Below, in pieces: positions 27,275-36,182 of a stretch of 64,000 nt of DNA. The translations under genes were made by a program, and so were the position numbers. The DNA lies in contig NZ_PJMQ01000001.1 of the NCBI RefSeq assembly GCF_002846335.1, positions 2,170,001 through 2,234,000 on the forward strand, read 5' to 3'. Source of the DNA: Janthinobacterium sp. 61 (lineage in GTDB: Bacteria; Pseudomonadota; Gammaproteobacteria; Burkholderiales; Burkholderiaceae_D). Each line of letters opens with the position of its first letter. Positions within the stretch are counted from its first letter, which is position 1. The notes beneath the pieces were generated by a model that was given only the letters and a program-made list of their open reading frames with translations, did not search any database and had not been told where the DNA came from.

Positions 27275-27395
27275 AAAAAAAAGCCCGCTACGAGAGCGGG
27301 CTGAATCTATTTTCTTGGAGGAGAATAGAGGAGACAAATGAATTATGCTGCATCGCGGCATATTGATCCAATTGATTGTTGGAATGATAGAAATA
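27275..27395 (-). ncRNA. anti-hemB-like small RNA, copy 5 of 5
   Basis: Minus-strand order is GTATTTCTATCATTCC, CAATTGG, hairpin 1 (TATGCCG/TGCAGCATA, 7 bp), the CTCCTC stretch, hairpin 2 (TATTCTCC...AGAAAATA, 8 bp with wobbles) and terminator stem AGCCCGCT/AGCGGGCT (27282-27302) plus T-run. This copy is the most diverged, and its changes keep both stems. Unlike the others, it lies beyond a separate strong terminator that already ends the prc gene. This favours an independent RNA gene with its own start over a simple gene terminator. Confidence 0.78.
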
Positions 27396-27420
27396 CGCCA
27401 AACGGATAACTGATCGGGGC

Positions 27421-27452
27421 AAAAAAAAACCGGCGCCGCAAGGAGCCGGTTC
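27421..27452 (-). terminator. Rho-independent terminator of prc
   Basis: On the minus strand, AACCGGC (27445-27451 complement) pairs with GCCGGTT (27428-27434 complement), with further inner pairs, followed by a run of nine T. It starts about 20 bases after the prc stop. Confidence 0.85.
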
Positions 27453-27470
27453 TTCACGCCACAACAAGCC

Positions 27471-29738
27471 TTACTTCGCTGCCGTCACCGGCGTCGCCTT
27501 GGTATCTGCGCCATACGGCAAGACCTTGGATGCCATGCGAGTATCGGCCTTGATCAGCGCCACTTCGTCGGCCAGGATGCGCGCCGCTTCGTTCAGCAGC
27601 ACGTCCTTGGCGCTCTTGGCGGCCGTTTCGGCGTCCAGCTCGGCGCTAAGGGCCCGCTCGTCGCCCTGCAAGCCATCGTCGGTGCGCAAGGCGCCCTTCA
27701 CGGCGGCGATCTGCTTGGCAGTCTTGCTGGCCGCTTTCGCACCCTTCAGCACATCTTTCGGATCGGGAATCACCACCAGGTCGTCGGCAGGATTCGAAAT
27801 CTGTGCGATCAGGCGTTTTTCACGGGCCTTGGCGCGCGCTTCCTGGGCATCGCGCTCCTTGCGGCGCACGGTTTCGTTGAGCGAAATCTGGTTTTCCTTG
27901 CGCTGCTTGACGACGAGGGCTATGTCATCGAGCAAGTACTGGAAATCCTTGTCCTTGGCCACGCGCGCTTCATGTTTCTTGTCCAGCAGCGGCACGATCT
28001 CCTTCAGGTCGCCCGTCGGCATGTAGGGCGCCGGCTTGATGGCCACCCAGGGCAGAGCATTGTCATAGCTCGATTCGCCGAAGTTCTCCGTGTCCGACAT
28101 GGCTGGCAGCTTGATGTCGGGGGTGACGCCGCGCAACTGCGTGGTACCGCCATTGATGCGGAAGAACTGGGCGATGGTCATTTTCAGCTCGCCAAAACGG
28201 GCTTTCTCGCTGCCGCCAAAACGGTCGAGGTTGAACAGGGTCTGCACCGTACCCTTGCCGAAGCTGCCTTCGCCGATGATGACGCCACGGCCGTAATCTT
28301 GCACGGCGGCGGCGAAAATCTCGGAAGCGGAAGCCGAGCCGCGGTTGATCAGCACGCCCATCGGGCCATCCCATGCCAGACCGGCATTGGTATCGCTTTC
28401 CACGTCGACCTTGCCTTCGGCATTGCGCTGCATCACGACCGGGCCCTTGTCGATGAACAGGCCCGTCAGTTCGACGGCTTCGTTCAGCGAACCGCCGCCG
28501 TTGTTGCGCAAGTCGATCAGCACGTTGTCGACCTTATCCTTCTTCAACTCGACCAGCAAACGGCTGACGTCGCGCGTGGCGCTTTTAAAGTCTTTGTCGC
28601 CACGGCGGCGCGCTTCGAAATCCTGGTAGAACGTCGGCAGGGAAATCACGCCGATGCGGCGCTTGACGCCGTTTTCCCGCACTTCGATGACCGATTTCTT
28701 CGCCGCCTGCTCTTCCATGCTGATTTTCTTGCGCACCAGCGGCAAGACCACGTGCTTGGCGTCCGGGCCGGCGTCGGCCGGCAGGATGTCGAGGCGCACC
28801 ACGGAATCCTTGGCGCCGCGGATCAGCTGCACCACGTCATCGATGCGCATGCCCAGCACTTCCGTGATGGGGCCGCTTTCGCCCTGCCCCACGCCGACGA
28901 TGCGGTCGCCAACTTTCAGCTTGCCCGACAATCCCGCCGGGCTGCCCGGCACGACTTCGCGCACCACCGTGTATTCATCGCGCGTCTGCAGCACGGCGCC
29001 GATGCCTTCGAGCGACAGCCGCATGGCGATGTCGAAGTTATCCGAGGCGCGCGGGCCCAGGTAATTGGTGTGCGGTTCGATCGACATGGCATACGCGTTC
29101 ATGAAGATCTGGAACACGTCTTCGCTGTTGAGCTTGCGCGCACGGGTCGTGTAGCTTTCATAGCGCTTGTCCAGCGTCTCGCGGATGGCCTTGTCTTCCT
29201 TGCCCGCCAGTTTCAGGCGCAGCCAGTCGTTCTTGACGCGCTTGCGCCACAGGTCGCGCACTTCCTCGTCGTTCTTCGGCCAGGCGGCCTTTTCGCGGTC
29301 CAGCTGGTAGCTCTCGTCGGCGGCGAAGTCAAACTTGGTTTTGAGCAATTCACGCGCATACGCCATGCGCTCGTCGAAACGCTGCTGGTAAAGGTTGTAG
29401 ATGGCAAATGGCGCCGTCAGGTCTTCATTGATGATGGCGTCATCGAGCTTGGTGCGCAAGGGCGCGAAGCGGTCGACATCGGCCTGCACGAAAAACAGTT
29501 TCTCCGCGTCCAGGGACTTGAAATAGCGGTCGAAGATTTTCTCCGACATGGCGTCGTCGAGCGGCATGGCCTTGTAATGGACGCGCGTCAATACGCGCGA
29601 AGCCCACAAGGCGGCCTGCGTTTGCTGGGCCAGTGGCTTCATGGTTAGCGGAGGAGCGGCGCTCTTGTCCGTCTGGGCTGCGCCAGCGTGGGCTGACAGG
29701 GCAAGCACCAGGGTGACCAGCATCATTTGCTTCTTCAT
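27471..29738 (-). CDS. prc: Carboxy-terminal processing (tail-specific) protease
   Basis: This 755-residue periplasmic serine protease has an N-terminal signal peptide (MKKQMMLVTLVLALSAHAGAAQ). An N-terminal helical domain follows (RYFKSLDAEKLFF), then a PDZ domain (EGIGAVLQTRDEYTVVREVVPGSPAGLSGKLKVGDRIVGVG) and the S41 catalytic core. The Ser lies in INRGSASASEIFAAA and the Lys in EGSFGKGTVQTL. The C-terminal DUF3340-like part (KDKDFQYLLDDIALVVKQRKENQISLNE) is the Prc-specific extension, so the length is normal for Prc/Tsp. It trims C-termini of periplasmic proteins, including peptidoglycan hydrolases and penicillin-binding protein 3. It is a single gene with its own terminator. Confidence 0.96.
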   Translation of the reverse strand: MKKQMMLVTLVLALSAHAGAAQTDKSAAPPLTMKPLAQQTQAALWASRVLTRVHYKAMPLDDAMSEKIFDRYFKSLDAEKLFFVQADVDRFAPLRTKLDDAIINEDLTAPFAIYNLYQQRFDERMAYARELLKTKFDFAADESYQLDREKAAWPKNDEEVRDLWRKRVKNDWLRLKLAGKEDKAIRETLDKRYESYTTRARKLNSEDVFQIFMNAYAMSIEPHTNYLGPRASDNFDIAMRLSLEGIGAVLQTRDEYTVVREVVPGSPAGLSGKLKVGDRIVGVGQGESGPITEVLGMRIDDVVQLIRGAKDSVVRLDILPADAGPDAKHVVLPLVRKKISMEEQAAKKSVIEVRENGVKRRIGVISLPTFYQDFEARRRGDKDFKSATRDVSRLLVELKKDKVDNVLIDLRNNGGGSLNEAVELTGLFIDKGPVVMQRNAEGKVDVESDTNAGLAWDGPMGVLINRGSASASEIFAAAVQDYGRGVIIGEGSFGKGTVQTLFNLDRFGGSEKARFGELKMTIAQFFRINGGTTQLRGVTPDIKLPAMSDTENFGESSYDNALPWVAIKPAPYMPTGDLKEIVPLLDKKHEARVAKDKDFQYLLDDIALVVKQRKENQISLNETVRRKERDAQEARAKAREKRLIAQISNPADDLVVIPDPKDVLKGAKAASKTAKQIAAVKGALRTDDGLQGDERALSAELDAETAAKSAKDVLLNEAARILADEVALIKADTRMASKVLPYGADTKATPVTAAK

Positions 29739-30221
29739 CGGCTTCTCCGAAAATTAGTTAAATCAATTCCAGGCGGCGCAGCTACACATGCGCCAGCCAG
29801 CAAGACAGTAAGGGGAATACACGACTGGTCTGCATATTATTCTACAGGATACGGCCTGGCAGTCTCCCATGGAATATCAGTTTCTTCCCGGAAGCTTAAA
29901 CGCGGATTAAAGGCGGCGTCTCATTCATTACAAAGTGAAACATTCGTGAGGAAATACTTCGCCCGGCAGTGCCGAATATTCAAATCCGTAATACGAAACT
30001 CAAAAAGTCAATGGGTGACTTCATGAATCCTTGATGCAGATGATGTTTTTATGCGAAATAATGGTTCCTGCGGGAAACACTTAGTAACAAAAAGCAAGCG
30101 ACATGCTATCATCTCGGCCTGAAATTTTGCATGCCTGTGCACGCTTTCCTAGCGGGCACGCCGCCGTTTCAAGCGTATTCCCCACCAGATCCCCTCCCCG
30201 CGTGTCATGTCATGACCAGGA
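29739..30221. other. Intergenic region between prc and the chemoreceptor gene
   Basis: No convincing gene is present. It is AT-richer than its surroundings. A possible extended -10 box, TGCTATCAT (TATCAT at 30107-30112), could start the chemoreceptor transcript about 100 bases before its ATG. No sigma-28 flagellar promoter consensus is evident. Confidence 0.35.
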
Positions 30222-32228
30222 ATGGCCGAGCTGATTACCCTTTGCCAGACTCAAACTATGCCTACCAATTCGTTCTCCCTTCGTCACTTTAGTGTCGGGG
30301 GCAAGATTACCGCCTTCACGTTTGCGCTGGTCAGCCTGATCCTGGCCAGCCTGACTACCCTGATGACCAACCATACCTCGCGCGTGCTGGAACAGCGCGC
30401 CGAAGCGGCCGTCATCAGTGAGCTCAATAGCGTCATGACGACCACGGAAGTATTCCATACCGCCATGGTCAACGAAGCGGCCAGTTTCGCCCGCCTGTTC
30501 GCGGCCGAATTCCCCGGCCCGTTCACGGTCGACACAGGCGCCATGGTGGCCGTGGCCGGCAAGGCCACGCCGGCCCTGGCCAACGGCGGCAAGGTGCTCA
30601 ACCTCGACACGGCCATGGTCGACCGCTACACGGCGCAAACGGGCGTGATCGCCACCATCTTTGCCGCCAATGGCGATGAATTCGTGCGCATCAGCACCTC
30701 GCTGAAAAAACAGGATGGCGAACGGGCCATCGGCACCCAGCTCGACCACAACCACCCCAGCTATGCGCCGCTGCGCGCGGGCCAGCGCTTCGTCGGCATG
30801 GCCACCTTGTTTGGCAAGCAATACATCACCCAGTACGACCCCGTGCGCGATGCAGGCGGCAAGGTGGTAGGCGTGCTGTTCATCGGCCTCGATATCAGCA
30901 AGAATCTGGCCATGCTGAAAGACAAGATTCGCCAGGTCAAGATTGGCCAGACGGGCTACATCTATATCGTCGACACGGCCCCCGGCGCCAATTACGGCCA
31001 CCTGGTGCTGCACCCGAACAGCGAAGGCAAGAGCGCGCTCGATTTCAAGGCCAGCGATGGCCGCCTGTTCATCCAGGAAATGCTGGCGCAGCAAAATGGC
31101 GCCATGCGCTACACCTGGACGGCGCCAGGCGAAACGGGCGCCAGCGCGCGCGAAAAGCAGCTGTATTATCGTCAATTCAAGGATTGGCAATGGATCATCG
31201 CAGGTGGCACGTTCACGGACGAGATCACGCTGGAGGCGCGACAGCTGCGCAACCAGCTGGCCATTTCCGGCTTCGTCGCGCTGCTCGTCTTCGTCCTGCT
31301 GCTGTACTGGCTGGTGCGCGCCCTCGTGTCGCGCCCGCTGGCGGCCGCCGAAACGGCCGCCGCGCAAATTGCCGCCGGCGACCTGACCGTCCACCTCGAG
31401 ACGACCAGCCACGACGAAATCGGCCGCCTGCTGCTCGCCATGAACCGCATCAGCGACAAGCTGTCGCAAGTGGTCAGCAACGTGCGCGGCAGCGCCGGGC
31501 AAATCGCCACGGCGTCCGGTGAAATCGCCAGCGGCAACCTGGATTTGTCGAGCCGCACGGAACAGCAAGCCAGCTCGCTGGAAGAAACGGCCGCCTCGAT
31601 GGAAGAACTCAGTTCCACCGTGCGGCAGAACGTTGATCACGCACAGCAAGCGAGCAAGCTGGCACGCGACTCGTCGACGCTGGCAGCCGAAGGCGGCGCG
31701 GCCGTGGCGCAAGTGGCCAGCACCATGGATGCCATCCGCAGCTCATCGGGCAAGATCGCCGACATCATCGGCGTGATCGACGGCATCGCCTTCCAGACGA
31801 ATATCCTGGCCTTGAACGCGGCAGTGGAAGCGGCCCGTGCGGGCGAGCAGGGACGCGGCTTTGCCGTCGTCGCCACCGAGGTTCGCACCCTGGCGCAGCG
31901 CTCGACGGCCGCGGCGAAAGACATCAAGGATTTGATCCAGGCGTCCGCCGGCACAGTGGACCTGGGCCATGCGCAAGTGAGCCAGGCCAGCGCCACCATG
32001 GACACCGTGGTGGCCAGCGTGCAGCAAGTGAGCACCATCATGGCCGAAATCGCGCAGGCGAGCGAAGAACAGCGCAGCGGCATCGAGCAAGTCAACCAGG
32101 CCATCGCCCAGATGGACCAGGTGACCCAGCAGAACGCGGCCCTGGTGGAAGAAGCGGCAGCGGCCGCCGACGCCCTGCAGGAGCAGGCGCAGGATCTGAA
32201 CCAGGTGGTGGGCGTGTTCAAGCTGTAA
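30222..32228 (+). CDS. Methyl-accepting chemotaxis protein with Cache-type periplasmic domain
   Basis: The product has 668 residues. TM1 is near residues 28-48 ([19 protein letters not shown]). A periplasmic Cache_3/Cache_2-like domain follows ([56 protein letters not shown]), then TM2 near 348-368, HAMP, and a signalling domain with the hairpin tip [35 protein letters not shown]. It lacks the C-terminal NWETF-type pentapeptide for CheR/CheB docking (it ends VVGVFKL). An alternative start 12 codons later ([11 protein letters not shown]) is possible; AGGA before the first ATG is close. The Cache domain is likely to sense a small carboxylate or amino acid. Confidence 0.95.
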   Translation: MAELITLCQTQTMPTNSFSLRHFSVGGKITAFTFALVSLILASLTTLMTNHTSRVLEQRAEAAVISELNSVMTTTEVFHTAMVNEAASFARLFAAEFPGPFTVDTGAMVAVAGKATPALANGGKVLNLDTAMVDRYTAQTGVIATIFAANGDEFVRISTSLKKQDGERAIGTQLDHNHPSYAPLRAGQRFVGMATLFGKQYITQYDPVRDAGGKVVGVLFIGLDISKNLAMLKDKIRQVKIGQTGYIYIVDTAPGANYGHLVLHPNSEGKSALDFKASDGRLFIQEMLAQQNGAMRYTWTAPGETGASAREKQLYYRQFKDWQWIIAGGTFTDEITLEARQLRNQLAISGFVALLVFVLLLYWLVRALVSRPLAAAETAAAQIAAGDLTVHLETTSHDEIGRLLLAMNRISDKLSQVVSNVRGSAGQIATASGEIASGNLDLSSRTEQQASSLEETAASMEELSSTVRQNVDHAQQASKLARDSSTLAAEGGAAVAQVASTMDAIRSSSGKIADIIGVIDGIAFQTNILALNAAVEAARAGEQGRGFAVVATEVRTLAQRSTAAAKDIKDLIQASAGTVDLGHAQVSQASATMDTVVASVQQVSTIMAEIAQASEEQRSGIEQVNQAIAQMDQVTQQNAALVEEAAAAADALQEQAQDLNQVVGVFKL

Positions 32229-32279
32229 GCTCAAGCCTGGTGCTAAGATGGGGACGAACCCACCTTGCCAGGAGACGCG

Positions 32280-32552
32280 ATGCACGACGACTACGTTTTA
32301 ATAGCCCGGCTGATGATACCGACGGATGCGCACGTCATTCGTGGATGCCTGGCAGCGGCCGGCATCGACGTGCTACTGACGGACGACCAGCACATGCAGG
32401 CCGACATGCTGCTGGCGGCCGCCATTGGCGGCGCCCGCGTCATGGTGCGTGAACACGACGTGGCGCGCGCCAATGAAATACTGGCCGCCTTCGAGCGGGG
32501 CGATCTGGCCTTGTCAGATGATGCGGACGTGGGCGCGCCCGTCGCCGAATAA
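32280..32552 (+). CDS. DUF2007-type putative signal-transducing protein
   Basis: The 90-residue product matches the small DUF2007 family: DYVLIARLMIPTDAHVIRGCLAAAGIDVLL, then DQHMQADMLLAAAIGGARVMVREHDVARANEIL. The family folds like a PII-type alpha-beta domain and its role is unknown. A good ribosome site (CCAGGAGACGCG) fixes the start. The gene is convergent with tdk, with only two bases between the stops. Confidence 0.82.
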   Translation: MHDDYVLIARLMIPTDAHVIRGCLAAAGIDVLLTDDQHMQADMLLAAAIGGARVMVREHDVARANEILAAFERGDLALSDDADVGAPVAE

Positions 32553-32554
32553 GC

Positions 32555-33133
32555 CTACGAGTAGAAACAGCGCCCGCATGCCTGGCGGTAACTCTCGTTG
32601 CCGCCAATACTGATCTGCTCGCCTTCCTTGATGCGGCGGCCCTGCTCATCCACGCGGATGTTCATCGTGGCCTTCTTGCCGCAGGTACAAATATTTTTCA
32701 ATTCCTCGATATCGTCGGCCAGCGCCAGCAGATAGGCCGAGCCGGGAAATGGTTCGCCCTTGAAATCCGTGCGCAAGCCGTAGCAGATGACGGGCACGCC
32801 CTTTACTTGCGCCAGCTGGTGCAATTGTTGCACTTGTGCCGTGCTGAGAAATTGCGCTTCATCCACCAGCAGGCAAGCCACCTGGGGAATATCGTTGAGG
32901 AAATTCGTATCGGCATGGAAGATATCGACCTGGCGCTGCGGGCCCAGGCGCGAAGTGACACGGCCCACGCCGTAGCGGCTGTCGATGGCTGCCGTGTACA
33001 GGCGCACCTGCTGGCCCTGCTCTTCATAGTTATGCGCGACTTGCAACAAGGCTGTCGACTTGCCCGCGTTCATCGCGGAATACCGGAAATAAAGTTTTGC
33101 CACTGCCGCCTGCCCTGTTTGGTTGATTTTCAA
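32555..33133 (-). CDS. tdk: Thymidine kinase
   Basis: This 192-residue type II thymidine kinase phosphorylates thymidine with ATP for dTTP salvage. The P-loop is YSAMNAGKSTALL, the Walker B/catalytic segment is LLVDEAQFLS, and thymidine binding uses VICYGLRTDFKGEPFPGS. The zinc ribbon has ICTCGKKATMN and CGRCF. Family members often begin at the VAKLYFRYS segment, so a GTG ten codons downstream is an alternative start. The gene is monocistronic and convergent with the DUF2007 gene. Confidence 0.96.
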   Translation of the reverse strand: MKINQTGQAAVAKLYFRYSAMNAGKSTALLQVAHNYEEQGQQVRLYTAAIDSRYGVGRVTSRLGPQRQVDIFHADTNFLNDIPQVACLLVDEAQFLSTAQVQQLHQLAQVKGVPVICYGLRTDFKGEPFPGSAYLLALADDIEELKNICTCGKKATMNIRVDEQGRRIKEGEQISIGGNESYRQACGRCFYS

Positions 33134-33394
33134 TACTATTTAGTATCTTTTCGAGGCGTGATTATAAATCGCAATGGTGAGCTTGCGGCAGCTTAATACG
33201 CGCGTCGCTGGCGCGGCAAGCGGGCGAAAAACGGCGCATACTCGAATCGCCCGCGCTGCAAGCGATATGCACAGGGCGCATATGCAAGCATGGAAACATT
33301 CGTTCGCCGCACTCGTCCACCCGCCTACACTGCGCGGCACGGAAGGCTGCTCGGGACACAATCCGGAGCGGCTGTTTCTCTGACAGGAGCCACC

Positions 33395-34786
33395 ATGAAT
33401 GATCGAATGCCATCCCCATCCCAGCCGCCAGCGCTATACAAGCTGATCGGCAATACCCCACTGGTCGAAGTGACCAGGCTCGATACGGGCCTGTGCCAGC
33501 TGTTCCTGAAACTGGAATCGCAAAATCCCGGCGGTTCCATCAAGGACCGCATCGGCCTGTCCATCATCGAAGCGGCCGAAGCCGACGGCCGCTTGCAGCC
33601 GGGCGGCACCATCATCGAGGCCACCGCCGGTAACACGGGCATCGGCCTGGCGCTGGTGGGCCGCATCAAGGGCTACCGCGTGATTCTCGTCGTGCCAGAC
33701 AAGATGTCGACGGAAAAAGTGCTGCACTTGAAAGCCCTGGGCGCTGAAGTGCACACCACGCGCTCGGACGTGGGCAAGGGCCATCCCGAGTACTACCAGG
33801 ATTACGCGGCGCGCCTGGCGCGCGAACTACCGGGCGCCTTCTTCGCCGACCAGTTCAACAATCCCGCCAATCCGCTGGCCCACGAAACGACGACGGCCCC
33901 CGAAATCTGGGAGCAAAGCGGGCACGACGTGGACGCCATCGTCGTCGGCGTGGGTTCGTCGGGCACCCTGACGGGCCTGACGCGCTACTTCCGCAAGGCG
34001 CAGCCCAAGCTGGAATTCGTACTGGCCGACCCGCAAGGCTCCATCCTCACCGAATACATCGATACGGGCAAAGTCTCGGACACGAGCGGCTCGTGGGCCG
34101 TCGAAGGCATCGGCGAAGATTTCATTCCGTCCATCGCCGACATGGACAGCGTCACGAAGGCCTACACCATCACAGACCAGGAAAGCTTCGACAGCGCGCG
34201 CGCCCTCTTGCGCGCCGAAGGCATTTTAGGCGGCTCGTCGACGGGCACCCTGCTGGCCGCAGCGCTCAAGTACTGCCGCGAACAGACCACGCCAAAGCGC
34301 GTCGTCACTTTTGTCTGCGACACGGGTACTCGCTACCTGTCAAAAGTCTACAACGATGGCTGGATGCGCGACCAGGGCTTATTGCAGCGGGCCGTGTCGG
34401 GCGACTTGCGCGACCTGATCGGGCGCCGCTACGACGAGGGCGACGTCGTCAGCGTGGCGCCGGGCGACACCCTGCTCACAGCCTTCAACCGCATGCGCGC
34501 CAGCGACCTGGCGCAGCTGCCCGTCATTGATAGCGGCCAGCTGGTCGGCATCCTCGACGAATCGGACTTGCTGCTGCACGTCTCCGGCGACGCCGCCCAT
34601 TTCGCGTCGCTGGTGGGCGCCACCATGACGACGCAGATCGAAACGCTGGCCCCATCAAGCGGCTTGCCCGCCCTGCGCGCCACCCTGGACCGGGGCTTGA
34701 CGGCCGTCGTCGCCGACGCTGACGCCTTCTATGGCCTGATCACCCGCTTCGACCTTCTCAACCACTTACGCAGGACACTATCTTGA
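33395..34786 (+). CDS. Cystathionine beta-synthase
   Basis: The 463-residue PLP enzyme condenses serine and homocysteine to cystathionine. The PLP lysine is in SQNPGGSIKDRIGL, the phosphate-binding loop is EATAGNTGIGLAL, and VGVGSSGTLTGLTRYF and EGILGGSSTGT follow. The last 120 residues hold a CBS-domain pair (VSVAPGDTLLTAFNRMRASDLAQLPVIDSGQLVGILDESDLL; then LPALRATLDRGLTAVVAD), a Bateman module that may sense adenosyl compounds. The ATG was chosen for CAGGAGCCACC before it. The next gene starts inside its stop codon. Together they make the reverse transsulfuration pathway from homocysteine to cysteine. Confidence 0.93.
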   Translation: MNDRMPSPSQPPALYKLIGNTPLVEVTRLDTGLCQLFLKLESQNPGGSIKDRIGLSIIEAAEADGRLQPGGTIIEATAGNTGIGLALVGRIKGYRVILVVPDKMSTEKVLHLKALGAEVHTTRSDVGKGHPEYYQDYAARLARELPGAFFADQFNNPANPLAHETTTAPEIWEQSGHDVDAIVVGVGSSGTLTGLTRYFRKAQPKLEFVLADPQGSILTEYIDTGKVSDTSGSWAVEGIGEDFIPSIADMDSVTKAYTITDQESFDSARALLRAEGILGGSSTGTLLAAALKYCREQTTPKRVVTFVCDTGTRYLSKVYNDGWMRDQGLLQRAVSGDLRDLIGRRYDEGDVVSVAPGDTLLTAFNRMRASDLAQLPVIDSGQLVGILDESDLLLHVSGDAAHFASLVGATMTTQIETLAPSSGLPALRATLDRGLTAVVADADAFYGLITRFDLLNHLRRTLS

Positions 34787-35964
34787 GCAAAGAAACTATC
34801 CGCAAGCGCCACCTCGCCACGCGCGTCATCCACGCCGGCCAGTCGCCCGACCCGTCGACGGGCGCCATCATGCCGCCCATTTACGCCACCTCCACCTTCG
34901 TGCAGGAGAGCCCCGGCGTGCACAAGGGATTGGACTACGGCCGCTCGCACAATCCCACGCGCTGGGCGCTCGAGCGCTGCGTGGCCGACCTGGAAAGCGG
35001 CAGCGCGGCCTTCGCGTTTGCCTCGGGCCTGGCCGCCATCTCGTCCGTGCTGGAGTTGCTGGACGCGGGCAGCCACATCGTCGCCGGTGACGATATGTAC
35101 GGCGGCACCTACCGCTTGTTCGAGCGCGTGCGCCGCCGCTCGGCCGGCCACCAATTTACCTATGTCGATCTGACGAATCCGGAAAACCTGCTGGCCGCAC
35201 TGCGCCCGGAAACAAAGATGGTGTGGGTCGAAACACCCACCAACCCGATGCTGAAACTGGCCGACCTGCGCGCAATTGCCGACATCTGCCGCGCACGGGG
35301 CATCATCGCCGTGGCCGACAATACCTTCGCCAGCCCGCTGGTGCAGCGTCCTCTGGAACACGGTTTCGACATCGTCGTCCATTCGACCACCAAGTACTTG
35401 AACGGCCACTCGGACATCATCGGCGGCATCGCCATCGTCGGCGCAGAAGAACGCCAGGCGGAATGGCGCGAGCAGCTGGGTTTTCTGCAAAATTCGGTGG
35501 GCGCGATTGCCGGGCCGTTCGACAGCTTCCTCGCCTTGCGCGGCGTAAAAACCCTGGCCATCCGCATGCAGCGCCATTGCGAAAGCGCCCTGGCGCTGGC
35601 GCAGTGGCTGGAGCAGCAGAAAGAGGTAAAACAAGTGTTTTATCCGGGCCTGGCCTCGCACCCGCAGCACGCGCTGGCGCAGCGCCAGATGGATGGTTTC
35701 GGCGGCATCATCTCCATCGACCTCGATACGGATTTAGCCGGTGCGCGGCGTTTCCTGGAGCGTTGCGAGGTGTTCGCCCTGGCCGAGAGCCTGGGCGGCG
35801 TGGAAAGCCTGATCGAGCATCCGGCCCTGATGACGCACGCCAGCATCCCGGCCGAGCAGCGGGCCAGACTGGGCATAGGCGATGGCTTGATCCGGCTGTC
35901 GGTGGGGATTGAAGACCTGGAAGACCTGCGGCATGACTTGCGCACGGCGCTCGACGCGATTTGA
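34783..35964 (+). CDS. Cystathionine gamma-lyase / gamma-synthase family enzyme
   Basis: The 393-residue Cys/Met-metabolism PLP enzyme has the PLP lysine in VVHSTTKYLNGHSDIIGG and the family blocks YGRSHNPTRWALERCVADLESG, ASGLAAISSVLELLDAGSHIV, VWVETPTNPMLKLADL and ESLGGVESLIEHPALMTHA. The TTG start overlaps the stop of the cystathionine beta-synthase gene, so they are coupled. Context therefore favours gamma-lyase (cystathionine to cysteine, 2-oxobutyrate and ammonia) over gamma-synthase. The 2-oxobutyrate could feed propionyl-CoA and the methylcitrate operon found further on. Confidence 0.93.
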   Translation: MSKETIRKRHLATRVIHAGQSPDPSTGAIMPPIYATSTFVQESPGVHKGLDYGRSHNPTRWALERCVADLESGSAAFAFASGLAAISSVLELLDAGSHIVAGDDMYGGTYRLFERVRRRSAGHQFTYVDLTNPENLLAALRPETKMVWVETPTNPMLKLADLRAIADICRARGIIAVADNTFASPLVQRPLEHGFDIVVHSTTKYLNGHSDIIGGIAIVGAEERQAEWREQLGFLQNSVGAIAGPFDSFLALRGVKTLAIRMQRHCESALALAQWLEQQKEVKQVFYPGLASHPQHALAQRQMDGFGGIISIDLDTDLAGARRFLERCEVFALAESLGGVESLIEHPALMTHASIPAEQRARLGIGDGLIRLSVGIEDLEDLRHDLRTALDAI

Positions 35965-36176
35965 TCGGCCGGCTCCTGTTTTTCCAGGGTGGTAGCGGCG
36001 CTCCAGGCGCTGTTCCACCTGTTCCGGATAAACAGCACCTCCTTGAACTCACCCCGCGCATGCATGGCCGCCTGGTCCTGGAAATGGGGTGAGCGCGGAT
36101 CGCTGCTCTGGCCCTACGCGGCCAGCGCGCGCCACTTGCCCGAAGCGTAAGGCACGCGCGAACTGGCATGGTCAAC
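35965..36176 (-). pseudogene. C-terminal relic of a penicillin acylase-family (Ntn hydrolase) gene
   Basis: One minus-strand frame reads GKWRALAA, then a TAG stop (36114-36116), then GQSSDPRSPHFQDQAAMHARGEF and KEVLFIRN. This resembles the end of penicillin/AHL acylases, where a Tyr-Gly-Gln-Ser block and SPH(Y/F)xDQ close the beta-subunit. The TAG falls where the Tyr would be, and nothing upstream continues the frame into a full gene. It is wedged between the lyase gene and the ParB-like gene. Confidence 0.5.
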
Positions 36177-36182
36177 TCCGCA

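Noticed and set aside
14301..27395. Treating the five repeats as an insertion element, MITE or CRISPR array
   Set aside because: There are no terminal inverted repeats, target duplications or regular spacers. Copies are kilobases apart with hairpin and terminator structure, which fits RNA genes.
34783..35964. Calling the PLP enzyme metB (cystathionine gamma-synthase)
   Set aside because: It overlaps a cystathionine beta-synthase gene, which points to the lyase direction. Sequence alone cannot fully exclude synthase activity, so no gene symbol was given.
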